This document shows, piece after piece, positions 57,801 through 63,560 of a stretch of DNA of 64,000 bases (position 1 is its first letter; every line of letters begins with the position of its first letter). The stretch lies in contig CP136063.1 of the NCBI GenBank assembly GCA_032622095.1, forward strand, positions 147,677,379 through 147,741,378, in the 5' to 3' direction. The notes beneath the pieces are model-generated. The model made no database searches, was not told where the DNA came from, and was given only the letters and a program-made list of their open reading frames with translations. Made by a program: the position numbers and the translations under genes. This stretch comes from Siphonodentalium dalli. Its lineage: Eukaryota > Mollusca > Scaphopoda > Gadilida > Siphonodentaliidae.

Positions 57801-58343
57801 TCGAGCGAAATAGAACTTTGCGCCATCCACAACGAGTTCGATAAAAGATTTGAGATTATGATGCAAGTTGTGTTCTGTATTTATTCTACACCATTCAGTC
57901 AGATAAGTTCAATCCATGAATGTCACCTCCATTGTTACTATAGCTACCTTTATTGTGATTTAAATCTGACAAATAACCAGTAATTATGGAGGGATCACCG
58001 GAAGCAGATGATCGATGTAATGTACGTCATCTTTCTTGGCAACGTCAACAAGAATAGTTCCGGCTTGTATTCCACTAGAGGTATTCCACTAATATGTATT
58101 CAATGGCTGGGATTCCGTTGAATACATGTGACTCACATTAATGGGTGTGGAATAATAATAATGTAATAATAGTCGGTCGTGACGACAGGCTGATAGCACC
58201 GATATGCTTAATAGGCTTCATTAAAATTAAGCTCTTAAGTTGTTTATAAATGAGTCTTTAACTTGTTGATGTTTTTCAGGGAATAACTGGTCATGAAGTA
58301 TGTCATTATTTCTGGGATATGAAATACAGAATGGATTGGGAAG
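27606..58343 (+). CDS. CERT1: Ceramide transfer protein (11 coding exons, 3' end outside the window)
   Basis: CERT carries ceramide from the ER to the trans-Golgi at contact sites for sphingomyelin synthesis. Eleven exons join in phase to 446 residues. They encode an acidic N-terminus (1-25), a PH domain (about 28-118) that binds PI4P in the family, a serine-repeat motif (about 122-154), a helical middle (155-310), an FFAT motif EFYDAID (325-331) that binds VAP proteins on the ER, and the start of START (about 390-446). PH residues Lys34, Trp35, Arg45, Tyr57, Lys58 and Arg68 match family positions. LRRHGS (Ser135) fits the protein kinase D site known in human CERT. Human CERT is about 598 residues, so about 150 to 170 remain beyond 64000. 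The ATG has A at -3 and G at +4. A two-codon upstream frame (27567-27575) lies in the leader, and TTACAG just before the ATG could be a splice acceptor. The exon for the longer CERT-L form is not seen. Confidence 0.93.
29030..29230. repeat. TCTCGAGA/TCTTGAGA palindrome-rich repeat
   Basis: ATCTTGAGAT, TCTCGAGA and related palindromic words recur about ten times in 200 bp of CERT1 intron 1. The block could form many alternative hairpins. No gene. Confidence 0.7.
29530..30190 (+). repeat. Three-copy degenerate repeat in CERT1 intron 1
   Basis: Units of about 200 to 240 bp contain a C-rich phrase ending CCTGACTCAA or CCTGACTGAATC near 29750, 29945 and 30100, each followed by a short 'tgactata' word. 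A run of G at 29888-29900 belongs to the second unit. Related words recur near 31400-31700. Confidence 0.55.
30486..30687. mobile_element. TA-targeting miniature element, copy 1
   Basis: Ends TACAGCAATGACCTAAA and TTTAGGGCATTACTGTA are inverted repeats carrying the flanking TA. The central part is the longest of the three family copies in this window (202 bp). It resembles a Tc1/mariner-type MITE. Confidence 0.7.
32276..32338. repeat. Hairpin with perfect 18-bp arms
   Basis: GTAGATCATGCCACGAAT (32276-32293) pairs with ATTCGTGGCATGATCTAC (32321-32338) around 27 bases. An open frame (32264-32464) crosses it, but no protein family is recognised in it. Confidence 0.75.
32556..32891 (-). CDS. Unrecognised 111-codon open frame in CERT1 intron 1
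   Basis: A minus-strand frame of 111 codons in a less repetitive patch. Base composition is slightly richer in G+C than its surroundings. It starts with a Cys-Asp-Asn-Leu-Lys segment and is basic overall. I recognise no domain and there are no supporting splice or polyadenylation signals, so it may be chance. It could also be an exon of an antisense or nested gene. Confidence 0.15.
   Translation of the reverse strand: MRCDNLKITSHWTPDDVFTAVCNQHSCVNVLQNRINTAVKVAVTKFKFYPFPRLLDQQSRSENEINRPKISRYRFAFQETPWHAHSSKRKQQSVCNLFLTRDVINHLAAFC
33891..35253. mobile_element. 1,363-bp DNA element with perfect 101-bp inverted repeats
   Basis: 33891-33991 and 35153-35253 are exact reverse complements over 101 bases, starting GTCCAAGTCTTCTCG. 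TA lies on both outer sides (33889-33890 and 35254-35255). Long identical ends with a TA duplication fit a non-autonomous Tc1/mariner-like element. The interior has no transposase; frames of 80 to 93 codons (for example 34255-34536 minus) have no known domain. Perfect ends suggest recent movement. Confidence 0.8.
35332..35432 (+). repeat. 101-bp direct repeat, left copy
   Basis: Begins TGTGCCGTACCTCC and ends at TTCGAGGTTCCTT. It is repeated at 35663-35763 with one mismatch, on either side of the SINE-like insert. Confidence 0.9.
35433..35662 (+). mobile_element. tRNA-derived SINE
   Basis: Contains an A-box-like GTGGCCGTGTGG (35449-35460) and a B-box-like GGTTCGTATCC (35509-35519). An anticodon-stem-like GGACTTTGAGTC (loop reading TTG, glutamine-type) lies between them, as in RNA polymerase III promoters of tRNA genes. 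A ~100-bp tRNA-unrelated body follows, ending in an AAATAAAATAAA tail. The cloverleaf is imperfect and has no CCA-compatible acceptor stem, so it is a retroposon and not a functional tRNA. Confidence 0.75.
35663..35763 (+). repeat. 101-bp direct repeat, right copy
   Basis: Copy of 35332-35432 with one mismatch, separated from it by the 230-bp SINE-like insert. Confidence 0.9.
36167..36431. mobile_element. piggyBac-like miniature element, family A copy (diverged)
   Basis: Begins near GAACCCTTTCTATACTAAAT and ends near ATTTAGTATAGAAA. Inside are ATTGGAATGGTCTATTATTC and GAAATGTTCAGATAAT. The same parts, in the opposite orientation, occur in the complete copy at 44457-44701. The terminal TTAA is not preserved here. 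Confidence 0.6.
36586..36715. repeat. 130-bp foldback hairpin in CERT1 intron 1
   Basis: The arms of about 48 bp begin ATAAATACACAG and end CTGTGTTTAT, with few mismatches. Both arms include GTGTAAATGGGTTTGTCGATA or its complement. The centre reads GCTTCCGCGACAGAGCG. The transcript would fold into a long stem. It is a MITE-like foldback. Confidence 0.8.
37055..37171 (+). CDS. CERT1: CERT1 exon 2: PH domain second half
   Basis: Encodes residues 80-118, [20 protein letters not shown] and onward to the terminal PH helix [13 protein letters not shown]. Acceptor TTTTCAG, donor GTGGGT, phase 0 on both sides. A TTAA-type miniature element begins ten bases after the exon end. Confidence 0.95.
37181..37440. 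mobile_element. piggyBac-like miniature element beside the exon 2 donor
   Basis: Bordered by TTAA at 37181-37184 and 37437-37440. The inverted ends run TTAACTCTTTCATGAT and TCATGAAAGGGTTAA. TTAA duplication with CCCTTT-type ends is the known piggyBac signature. The interior holds three stretches with TGCATTCTCTTATAT or its complement. A second copy is at 40724. No transposase. Confidence 0.8.
37976..38067. mobile_element. TA-targeting miniature element, copy 2 (92 bp)
   Basis: TACAGTAATGCCCTAAATAA at the left is mirrored by TTATTTAGGGCATTACTGTA at the right. It is the shortest and best-preserved copy. It ends about 75 bases before CERT1 exon 3. Confidence 0.85.
38143..38250 (+). CDS. CERT1: CERT1 exon 3: serine-repeat motif
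   Basis: Encodes residues 119-154: a [17 protein letters not shown] segment then a Ser/Thr-rich run ending SSSSFK. In human CERT the matching serine is phosphorylated by protein kinase D and the following serines by casein kinase 1 gamma, which turns off PH and START activity. The acceptor is TTACAG, the donor GTAAAT, phase 0. Confidence 0.93.
38430..39090 (+). repeat. Dispersed GCCGCCAGCAGCCATCTTGG repeat, forward copies in intron 3
   Basis: Four copies of the core near 38604, 38740, 38900 and 39027 with spacers containing GACCTCTAGATGGGAGC. Same family as 18980-20350 and 41690-43000. Open frames on the minus strand across it (38432-38813) follow the repeat. Confidence 0.7.
39473..39602 (+). 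CDS. CERT1: CERT1 exon 4: start of coiled-coil middle
   Basis: Encodes residues 155-197 plus one base: [20 protein letters not shown] and a following helix with [10 protein letters not shown], both closely conserved in the family. Acceptor CCTAG, donor GTAAGT, phase 1 at the end. Confidence 0.93.
40020..40500 (+). repeat. Two-unit repeat with ACCAAATTTGGTATGTGA
   Basis: Units near 40060 and 40225 each hold a TAACTTTATTTTGGG phrase, ACCAAATTTGGTATGTGA, a GTTCGAATAT phrase and a GGAGTT phrase. The long minus-strand frame over it (39876-40469) is the antisense of the repeat. Confidence 0.7.
40724..40980. mobile_element. piggyBac-like miniature element, second copy
   Basis: Begins TTAACACTTTCATAACAGGA and matches the element at 37181-37440 over most of its length, including GTGCAGCATTA and TGCATTCTCTTATATATGC. 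The right end is altered and TTAA is not preserved there, so this is an older copy. Confidence 0.65.
41690..43000 (+). repeat. Dispersed GCCGCCAGCAGCCATCTTGG repeat, forward copies in intron 4
   Basis: Cores near 41805, 41965, 42125, 42705 and 42866. Spacers carry GGCxCAxxCTACAGGxC phrases. The copies at 41965 and 42125 are nearly identical to each other (period about 160), indicating recent tandem duplication. Confidence 0.7.
43471..43566 (+). CDS. CERT1: CERT1 exon 5: acidic linker
   Basis: Encodes residues 198-229: [16 protein letters not shown] and a following linker. Human CERT has VVEDDEDDFP at the corresponding place. Acceptor TTGCAG, donor GTATGT, one base carried over at both ends. 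Confidence 0.88.
44110..44217. mobile_element. TA-targeting miniature element, copy 3
   Basis: TACAGTAATGCC at the left and GGGCATTACTGTA at the right. The left half is rearranged relative to copy 2 and shares GGCAACAAGCCATATTTCCC-like words with copy 1. Confidence 0.7.
44457..44701. mobile_element. piggyBac-like miniature element, family A complete copy
   Basis: TTAA at both edges (44457-44460, 44698-44701). Inverted ends TTAAACCTTTCTATACTAAA and TTTAGTATAAAAGGGTTAA. A partial copy is at 48280-48375 and a diverged one at 36167-36431; words of it recur near 63770-63825. Confidence 0.8.
44945..45099 (+). CDS. CERT1: CERT1 exon 6: conserved middle region
   Basis: Encodes residues 230-281: [20 protein letters not shown] and then [20 protein letters not shown]. 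This is one of the most conserved parts of CERT outside PH and START. Acceptor TGATAG, donor GTAAAG, phase 0 at the end. Confidence 0.95.
45798..46997. mobile_element. Non-autonomous hAT element with 8-bp duplication TACAGGTT
   Basis: The ends TAGTGATGAGCCGAT and ATCGGCTCATCACTA are perfect inverted repeats. TACAGGTT is found directly outside both (45790-45797 and 46998-47005). An 8-bp duplication is characteristic of hAT elements. Subterminal regions carry AATCGGCCGATTC words in both ends. No transposase in its 1,200 bp. It lies in CERT1 intron 6. Confidence 0.85.
47566..47664 (+). CDS. CERT1: CERT1 exon 7: coiled coil before the FFAT region
   Basis: Encodes residues 282-314: [14 protein letters not shown] and on to GGPDFE, matching human EKKRRTEEAYK and GGPDYE. 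Acceptor TACAG, donor GTGAGT, phase 0. Confidence 0.93.
48094..48180 (+). CDS. CERT1: CERT1 exon 8: FFAT motif
   Basis: Encodes residues 315-343. [15 protein letters not shown] contains the FFAT core EFYDAID preceded by acidic residues, which in the family binds VAP-A/B at the ER. Human has EFFDAVE. Acceptor CAACAG, donor GTAAGT, phase 0. Confidence 0.95.
48280..48375 (+). repeat. Fragment of piggyBac-like family A element
   Basis: Contains GGTTTCTCTCATTCAGTTAT and ATTGGAATGGTCTAGCATTT, matching the 36167 copy. No ends remain. Confidence 0.55.
48511..48588 (+). CDS. CERT1: CERT1 exon 9: linker to START
   Basis: Encodes residues 344-369, rich in Pro and Ser ([17 protein letters not shown]). 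Human has a similar low-complexity linker at this place. Acceptor TTACAG, donor GTAATT, phase 0. Confidence 0.85.
48895..50262. mobile_element. hAT element with 8-bp duplication GATTTGAC
   Basis: Ends TAGGGCCCGGCGAA and TTCGCCGGGCCCTA are perfect 14-bp inverted repeats, directly flanked by GATTTGAC (48887-48894 and 50263-50270). Subterminal arrays of GATTCGATTCGATAT lie within 200 bp of both ends. The 1,368-bp element retains only the C-terminal part of a transposase. It lies between CERT1 exons 9 and 10. Confidence 0.9.
49025..49528 (+). pseudogene. hAT transposase C-terminal fragment
   Basis: The 167-codon frame ends with the hAT dimerisation domain. [20 protein letters not shown] and then [20 protein letters not shown] match the family pattern of W..., P.L..LA..., S.ERVFS..G.....R..L. 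The upstream RNase H-like catalytic region and the BED finger are absent, and the first 30 codons are not transposase-like, so no active enzyme can be made. Confidence 0.85.
50540..50707 (+). CDS. CERT1: CERT1 exon 10: start of START domain
   Basis: Encodes residues 370-425. [20 protein letters not shown] and [14 protein letters not shown] match the first strands of the ceramide-binding START domain. Human reads WQLVVEEGEMKVYRRE here. Acceptor CCACAG, donor GTAAGT, phase 0. Confidence 0.95.
51000..52400. other. CERT1 intron 10, unique-looking part
   Basis: No exon, element end or recognised domain seen. Short frames (51528-51776 and others) have no support. Confidence 0.45.
52417..52923 (+). 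CDS. Unrecognised open frame with basic region and C-terminal coiled coil
   Basis: The frame is open for about 168 codons; the first usable Met is at 52525 (132 residues). It has a strongly basic stretch ([15 protein letters not shown]) and a Pro/Ser-rich middle. A Glu/Lys-rich C-terminus (about the last 50 residues, [19 protein letters not shown]) should form a coiled coil. Local G+C content is well above the surrounding intron. The layout resembles retroelement ORF1 or gag-like proteins, but no zinc knuckle or RRM is visible, so this is a guess. It lies within CERT1 intron 10 on the same strand. Confidence 0.35.
   Translation, partial: PGLWSEPEIYQPRRSCQEEKADKEKDANQRRRDAARMARWRERRSERCPDPSSHLVIERDHPSTAISSPSRIDVQLDSPPSQPAGHPDAEDITPMTPRCVSRNGIEEPVAPRPAPSEEGMSTEEESALSEKLMAAVSDAVKYRKQEIWYQEKKERELEIEQLAELIQS
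53035..53300 (+). repeat. Interspersed repeat opening with a palindrome (copy 1)
   Basis: Starts TTATGTTTACCCATACC followed by its near complement GGTAAACATAGTG, then CGTCCGTC words, GCGATAACTCAAA, and a GGTTTGATCCG phrase, ending GTTATGGCCCTTTTT. Two tandem copies of the same unit are at 62791-63270. Confidence 0.7.
53600..54520. other. CERT1 intron 10, no recognised gene
   Basis: An inverted pair, CGATTCCATTCATTACGCT at 54344-54362 (reverse) and GATTCCTTTCATTACGCTTG at 53760, with ACTCGTTGTAGC-type words nearby, may be the ends of an older foldback. No coding evidence. Confidence 0.35.
54530..55190 (+). repeat. Interspersed repeat opening ATACCCCCCGCAACGAG
   Basis: A short hairpin start (CCCCCCGCAAC against GTTGTGGGGGG), then CGTCCGTCC words and two copies of AATTTTGTCCGAGCTTTTAT near 54782 and 54853. 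The segment 54900-54965 has loose TTAGGG-like words. Confidence 0.65.
55195..57250 (+). repeat. ~160-bp tandem array with CAACAATATTTGGTATATGAG
   Basis: Bounded by a hairpin-like AGTCGAGTTTTTCAAAAACT at 55191 and an ACTCGAC word near 57212. Seven units start near 55405, 55567, 56420, 56585, 56745, 56910 and 57065. Each has GCGATAACTCGATGAAATAT, CAACAATATTTGGTATATGA, AACAATATCTCGGACGAGTT and GGAGTTATGGGTCTTAG. Another repeat type (CGTCCGTC, TTTGGTATGTGGGTTTATTA) interrupts at 55711-56375. Confidence 0.8.
57748..57845. repeat. 98-bp foldback hairpin
   Basis: Arms TTTATCGAATGAGTTGCGGA and its near complement at the right, both with GGATGGCGCAA or TTGCGCCATCC. The core is GCAAGAGCGTAGCTCGAGCG. 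The style resembles the foldback at 36586-36715. Confidence 0.75.
58280..58343 (+). CDS. CERT1: CERT1 exon 11: START domain continued (last exon in window)
   Basis: Encodes residues 426-446 plus one base: [20 protein letters not shown]. Human has GVTGHEVCNYFW at this place. Acceptor TTTCAG, donor GTACTG. I did not find the next exon before 64000, so the rest of the gene lies outside. Confidence 0.93.
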
Positions 58344-58390
58344 GTACTGTAACTTCATTATTTTAACTGCGGTCTTTGCTAGTTAGTGTA

Positions 58391-58920
58391 TTTAGCTCAC
58401 CTGAGATGAAGTCTCCGGTGGAGATATAGTCATCATTTGTCATCCGTCTGTCCATCCGTCTGTCCATATGTCAACAATTCTTTTAACATCTTCTCCAGAA
58501 CGAACGATAAGACCGAATGGATGTTCCCTTGGTGACTCATATTCAAATTTGTTAAAATGAGGTCACCAAATAAAATAGTTGCGAAGCCAGGGCATACCCC
58601 TTTCCCTCCATAGTAATTTGTTCAAATGAGGTTACAGGGTCAAATGTGGGCTGAGCCAGTGACATAACTCCAAAAAATTTTGATTGAACTGCTTGCTCAA
58701 TTTAACTAAAAACACAATGAATTTTTTCATTTTTTTTTCAAATAGTAAACAAATTCTACTTTAAAAAAAAACGTGAATTAACTTTTTTGTTTTTTCAAAA
58801 ACTATCACCAATATAACATCTACTGGGGTACTCTGAATCACCACACCAAATTTGGTTCCAATCAGTCCATTTCTGGGAGAAAAATCAGTTACAGACAGAT
58901 TATCCTTGCTTTTTGAAGAG
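58391..58920 (+). repeat. Interspersed repeat opening TTAGCTCACCTGAGATGA (copy 1)
   Basis: Begins TTTAGCTCACCTGAGATGAA with a near-inverse TCTCCGGTGGAG, then CCGTCTGTCC words, AACATCTTCTCCAGAA, and AAATGAGGTCACC. Copy 2 is at 59605-60060. Confidence 0.7.
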
Positions 58921-59604
58921 TCAAACACCCATGTTACCTTGATATTTCACATTCCCAATGAAACTCAATTTCTTTGACAAGTCAATACTCACTATCAACA
59001 ATAAGCTAAAATAAGTGAACACATGCCACCCTCTTTCGTGTGCTACGTGTGGGTAATTACAGATGATGTTATCTGACACTGTTTGATTAACAAATAAGAG
59101 TGTCATCCATTTCATTTCCATGTGTTTGTTCTATGCAGTTGTATACCTCGCAGATGTTACAATATTATTTATGTAGGCTACTAACTCTTTTTCATCTATG
59201 ATAATGATATGTCTTATTTATTATGCTGATAATTTCAGGGGTTATCAATTATCAGTGGAGCAATGCTGATAACTAATAATTTTGTAACTAATTTTGAGGA
59301 AAATGAATTCACTTCAGCTTCTTAAATATACCCTTTGATATTACTAGGTCAACGGTTTTCATAGATTTGGTTTTATATTTGGTTCAAATATGGGCAGATA
59401 TAGGATATTCACCCCATATATATATGGACTGTTAACTTCATTGCCCCCTGCCTGTCAAAGAAGACCCTCTAGCTATTTCTCTGTTTATTACTACTTGTTT
59501 ATTACTACTTGTTTTAATGTGATTTGACAAGTCTTCTCCATCTTTAATGTCAGGTGAGCACTCCACAATCATTGACTGTCTTGTTTATTCTCTTGCTTTG
59601 CTTT

Positions 59605-60060
59605 TTAGCTCACCTGAGATGAAATCTCCGGTGGAGCTATGGTCATAACCCCTCGTTCGTCGTCCGTCAACAATCGTCTTCTCCAGAATCATAAGACCGA
59701 ATGGGTTCATATTTGGTGTGGATATTTCCCTTGGTGGCTCACATTCAGATTTGTTATAATGAGGTCACCTGGTCAAATAGGGGCCAAGCCGGAAATAGGA
59801 GCCGGGGCCAGGGACATAACACTTTCACTTTATAGTAATTCTTAAAAGGTTTTTTTCTCTAGAACTGCAAACTGTATGAGATCATATTTGGAATGTGAGA
59901 TTCATGTAAGTTTAAATGGGGTTGACCTGTAAAAAAGGGCAGAGTTGGTCTTAACACTCATCTTTCTAGTGAAGTCACGAAAACTCCTTACAACATCTTA
60001 TTAGAGACAATGCATGAGCCCATATTATGTGAAAAGGCACTAGGTTAATTGGGATATAGA
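59605..60060 (+). repeat. Interspersed repeat opening TTAGCTCACCTGAGATGA (copy 2)
   Basis: Same start and order of phrases as at 58391 with a deletion in the CCGTC part. No coding capacity. Confidence 0.7.
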
Positions 60061-60111
60061 TTGTCTTGGAAAAGCTTGACAAAAAGATGTTCCTTTTATC
60101 CAAAGATTCTA

Positions 60112-61567
60112 CAGTGAAAACTGCAATTTACGACCACCGCCGTGACCGACCACCTGTCTTTTCCGACCAAATTCCTTTTGTACGGACAAGTTTCGCTATA
60201 TAAACGACCTGCCGTGAGCAACCACCTGTCTAACGCGACCACCCGTCGGTATATCACGGCAAAAACATAAATATTTACTTGTTATGAACGACCAATTCCA
60301 TCGAAAAAATATATAATTTGTGCACGAAAAAGTAAAACTTTAAATGCACAAACTTATGTACTTTTATTCCCCGTTCTGAACCCCCGAGTCTGTCAGTGTT
60401 TGATGCGCGTGAGGGTATTAGTTTCACATGTCAATTAAGGTTACCGGATATTATAACGAGGTGAGAATTGCTCGCTGGTGATTAAGAATGTATGAATAGA
60501 AGATACTTGTTGGCCATTTGGTAGATAAAAGGGTTTATGTAAGCAGTTAATTATGGAGTCTCGATAATGGAGCCTCGAGAATGGATTCATGTTTACACTT
60601 CGCAGACGCACGGTCTGGAATTGTATTGTTTTACTTATAATCTACGGAAAGCTTACAAATCACCTCGGCTTGTATTACGTGGGCTTCTTCTACCTATAGG
60701 CATATATAGGTTCATAGACCGTACTGTCACATTTATATTTCCAAATCTTTCTCGTGCACTTCAGTTACTTATAATTTAAAAATGCATCGTGTTGGCACTC
60801 CTTCCAAAAAGCGTAAGATTCTTAATTTAGAGGAGCGTATGAAAGTTTTAGATCTTTCAGAACATGGTGACAGTGCTCGCAAAATCGCGTTGGACTAATT
60901 ATTAATGTGTGTGAATAGCTGACCAGTTTAATTGTGTTTATAATCAAAGGGGAAATACTCTATTTTTTAACTGATTCTAATTCCACCCTGTTGTGTTCCC
61001 CAATCAGTTGCTAAGAAACAACCTTGACCTTTGTCAAAATGTACCGGTGTTCTGACCACCAGCGGAAAAAACAGTTTTCTCTTGGAATATTTTATTGATT
61101 TCTCGCAATATACTTACCCAAATCATAGCTTGGATCGTCTGTTAGGGATTCATATTTATTAAACAAAAGATACAACAAAATGTTACATTAAATTAACTAG
61201 TTTCAATGCTCAATTAGTGATTTTATTTCCAAATTTCTTTCTTCTGACGAAGTTCTGTCACGTGCCCGACGAGTTATCTGGTCAGCTGTTCTATCGTATT
61301 ATTTTATTAACATGTATAATACTCTGTTTTTGTTATTATTGTTGATATTAAGTATATCTTATTCAAGATTAAACATAAGTAAAACACATATAATCTCCAT
61401 TATTTTCAACCAGTGGGTATCACTCACGATATAAAAAAAATCTACAATTGCAGACATCAGGCCTACACTGATACATAAATAGGTCAAAACTGTCGTCGCC
61501 GACCACTTGTCATGAACGACCATTTATCCTTGGCAAAATGGGTGGTCTCTCATAACAGGTTTCACTG
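60112..61567. mobile_element. pogo/Tigger-like DNA element, internally deleted
   Basis: TA on both sides (60110-60111, 61568-61569) with inverted ends CAGTGAAAACTG and CAGGTTTCACTG. Both subterminal regions carry CGACCACC and CGACCAC words that match between ends in opposite orientation. It holds the first 38 codons of a transposase at 60782-60898. The rest of the enzyme is lost. It lies in the last CERT1 intron of the window. Confidence 0.7.
60782..60898 (+). pseudogene. N-terminal piece of a Tigger-type transposase
   Basis: Thirty-eight codons: a Lys/Arg start, then LNLEERMKVLDLSEHGDSAR and KIALD before a TAA. This is the first helix pair of the CENP-B/Tigger N-terminal helix-turn-helix (family pattern LTLEEK..VL...E.G.S...IA). 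The protein stops where the next helix should follow, so it is cut by deletion. Confidence 0.7.
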
Positions 61568-61937
61568 TATTATAACTTTTCTTTAAAAAAAAACATTGAA
61601 CTAATTGATTCAAAATGGTTAGGTTCAAATAGCAAAACTGCTTTCATATTTTGTGAGACAAATTTTGTAACCTCATATTTAGGGGTTTCTAAAACTTCTG
61701 TTCAATCTTCATTTTGATTAATTTAATAACAAATATATTTTAGAGTAATTATTATGTCAATTATCTTTTCTGGCCAGTTGACCATATTATTTTTATAGGT
61801 AGGTATATGAGAAAATTAATTCTCCAGGAAAAACACCAGTAAAAAACTAATCCTTTGCTATGTGGTCAACGCGTTTCGATTAATATAGTAAATCCTCGTT
61901 CAGGACCAAATGTGGTTTGTGAAAAAGTACGGATTAC

Positions 61938-62781
61938 CTCCCATTCAGTCAATTCCTACGTATCAGGCGAATCTGTAGTGACGTCACCGACTACTACGAA
62001 AATGCCAACAAATTCATCCAACATTTTGTAGCACGCGGCTATAACAAAACCACGATTGTACAAGCGGCGATCGAGGTAGGCAAACTTAACAGAAAAGACC
62101 TGCTTATAGATAAACCCAAAGGTGATGACAATACAGTCATACCATTTGTCACGGACTACCACCCAGAATCTTCACGGACATTCCATTTAATCAGGGCACG
62201 CTGGCCTATACTTAAGACATCGATACGTTATCGACGTCTATTTCCAAAACCACCTCTCTTAGCGAGACGCAGACCACCCAACCTCAAAGACATATTGACT
62301 AAAGCCAAACTCCCACAATCGAGAGGCACCACGGGAAGACATTTTCCCAACGCATTCACACCCTGTGAACGGAAATACTGCTCAATATGCAAGGACATCC
62401 CACACCAAAAATGGTTCAAAAGCAAAATCACCAAAAAACGATTCAAGGGTCCCTCACGATACAATTGCCTCACCAAAAATTGTATCTCTACTCACATGCA
62501 ACAAATGCAACTCCCAATACGTAGGGGAGACCAAGCGCAAATTTAGAACACGCCTAACAGAACACCTGGCCGACATTCGACATAACAGAGATACTCCGGT
62601 AGCATTCCACTTCAACCTACCAGACCACGATACAAGCAACCTTCTATATCGGGTCATTGAGATCTTGAACTATGACCCAGAGAGCGACTCGGGAACCCAA
62701 CCCCGTAAAATACGTTAAATCCACTGGATTTTCACCCTCCGAACCCTGGCCCCACTCGGTTTGAACAGGAAGGACTTCTAG
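61938..62781 (+). pseudogene. Penelope-like element: RT C-terminus, linker and GIY-YIG endonuclease (broken)
   Basis: The first frame (61938 to about 62480) gives SQFLRIRRICSDVTDYYENA, then HFVARGYNKTT, the linker PFVTDYHP, a Trp-Pro segment, a Pro-rich RRRPPNL stretch and a Cys cluster (CERKYCSIC). These are family marks after the reverse transcriptase palm. A frameshift near 62480 leads to LLTCNKCNSQYVGETKRKFR and TRLTEHLADIRHN, the GIY-YIG endonuclease. A TAA at 62716-62718 interrupts the tail, after which HWIFTLRTLAPLGLNRKDF, a typical Penelope terminus, is still readable to the stop at 62781. The RT catalytic motifs upstream are missing. Confidence 0.85.
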
Positions 62782-62790
62782 TCATATACC

Positions 62791-63270
62791 TTTTTATGTT
62801 TACCCATACCATAGTATGGTAAACATAGTGCCGTTGTCCGGATTGACCACTCGTCGTTCGTCCGTCTGTCTGTCCGTCTGTCTGTCCGTAGACACTTTAT
62901 GAGTAATGCGATAACTCAAACATTTTCTATCCGATCGGAACCAAATTTTGTATATGGGTTTCTCAGCCCAAAATACAGATCGAGTTCGAATTTGGGTTTG
63001 ATCCGAGTTTTTGTTACAGAGTTATGGCCCTTTTTATGTTTACCCATACCATAGTATGGTAAACATAGTGTCGTTGCCCGGATTGACCACTCGTCGTTCG
63101 TCCGTCTGTCTGTCTGTCCGTAGACACTTTACGAGTAATGCGATAACTCAAACATTTTCTATCCGATCGAAACCAAATTTTGTATATGGGTTTCTCAGCC
63201 CAAAATACAGATCGAGTTCGAATTTGGGTTTGATCCGAGATTTTGTTACAGAGTTATGGCCCTTTTTCAA
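62791..63270 (+). repeat. Two tandem copies of a 240-bp repeat
   Basis: Copies 62791-63030 and 63031-63270 begin TTTTTATGTTTACCCATACC and end at GAGTTATGGCCCTTTTT. They differ at only a few positions and match the repeat at 53035. A third, degenerate half unit follows to 63560. Confidence 0.85.
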
Positions 63271-63560
63271 CTTAGAATTCATGCATGCTGCCATAACTAA
63301 AAAAAATTCATCTGACCGTAACCAAATTTGGTATGCGAGTTGCTCAGCCCAAAATACATATCGAGTTCGAATATGGGTTTGATCCGATATTTTTTAATGG
63401 AGTTATGGCCCTTTGACATAGAATTCATGCATGTTTCGATAAATCTACAATTTTTCAACTGATAGGAACCAAATTTTGTATGTGATTTTCTCAACTCAAA
63501 ATACAGATCAAGTTCGAATATGGGTTAGATCTGATTTGTTATACCAGAGTTATGGCCATT

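Noticed and set aside
62228-62657. Minus-strand frames over the Penelope remnant
   Set aside because: They are shadows of the plus-strand RT linker and endonuclease.
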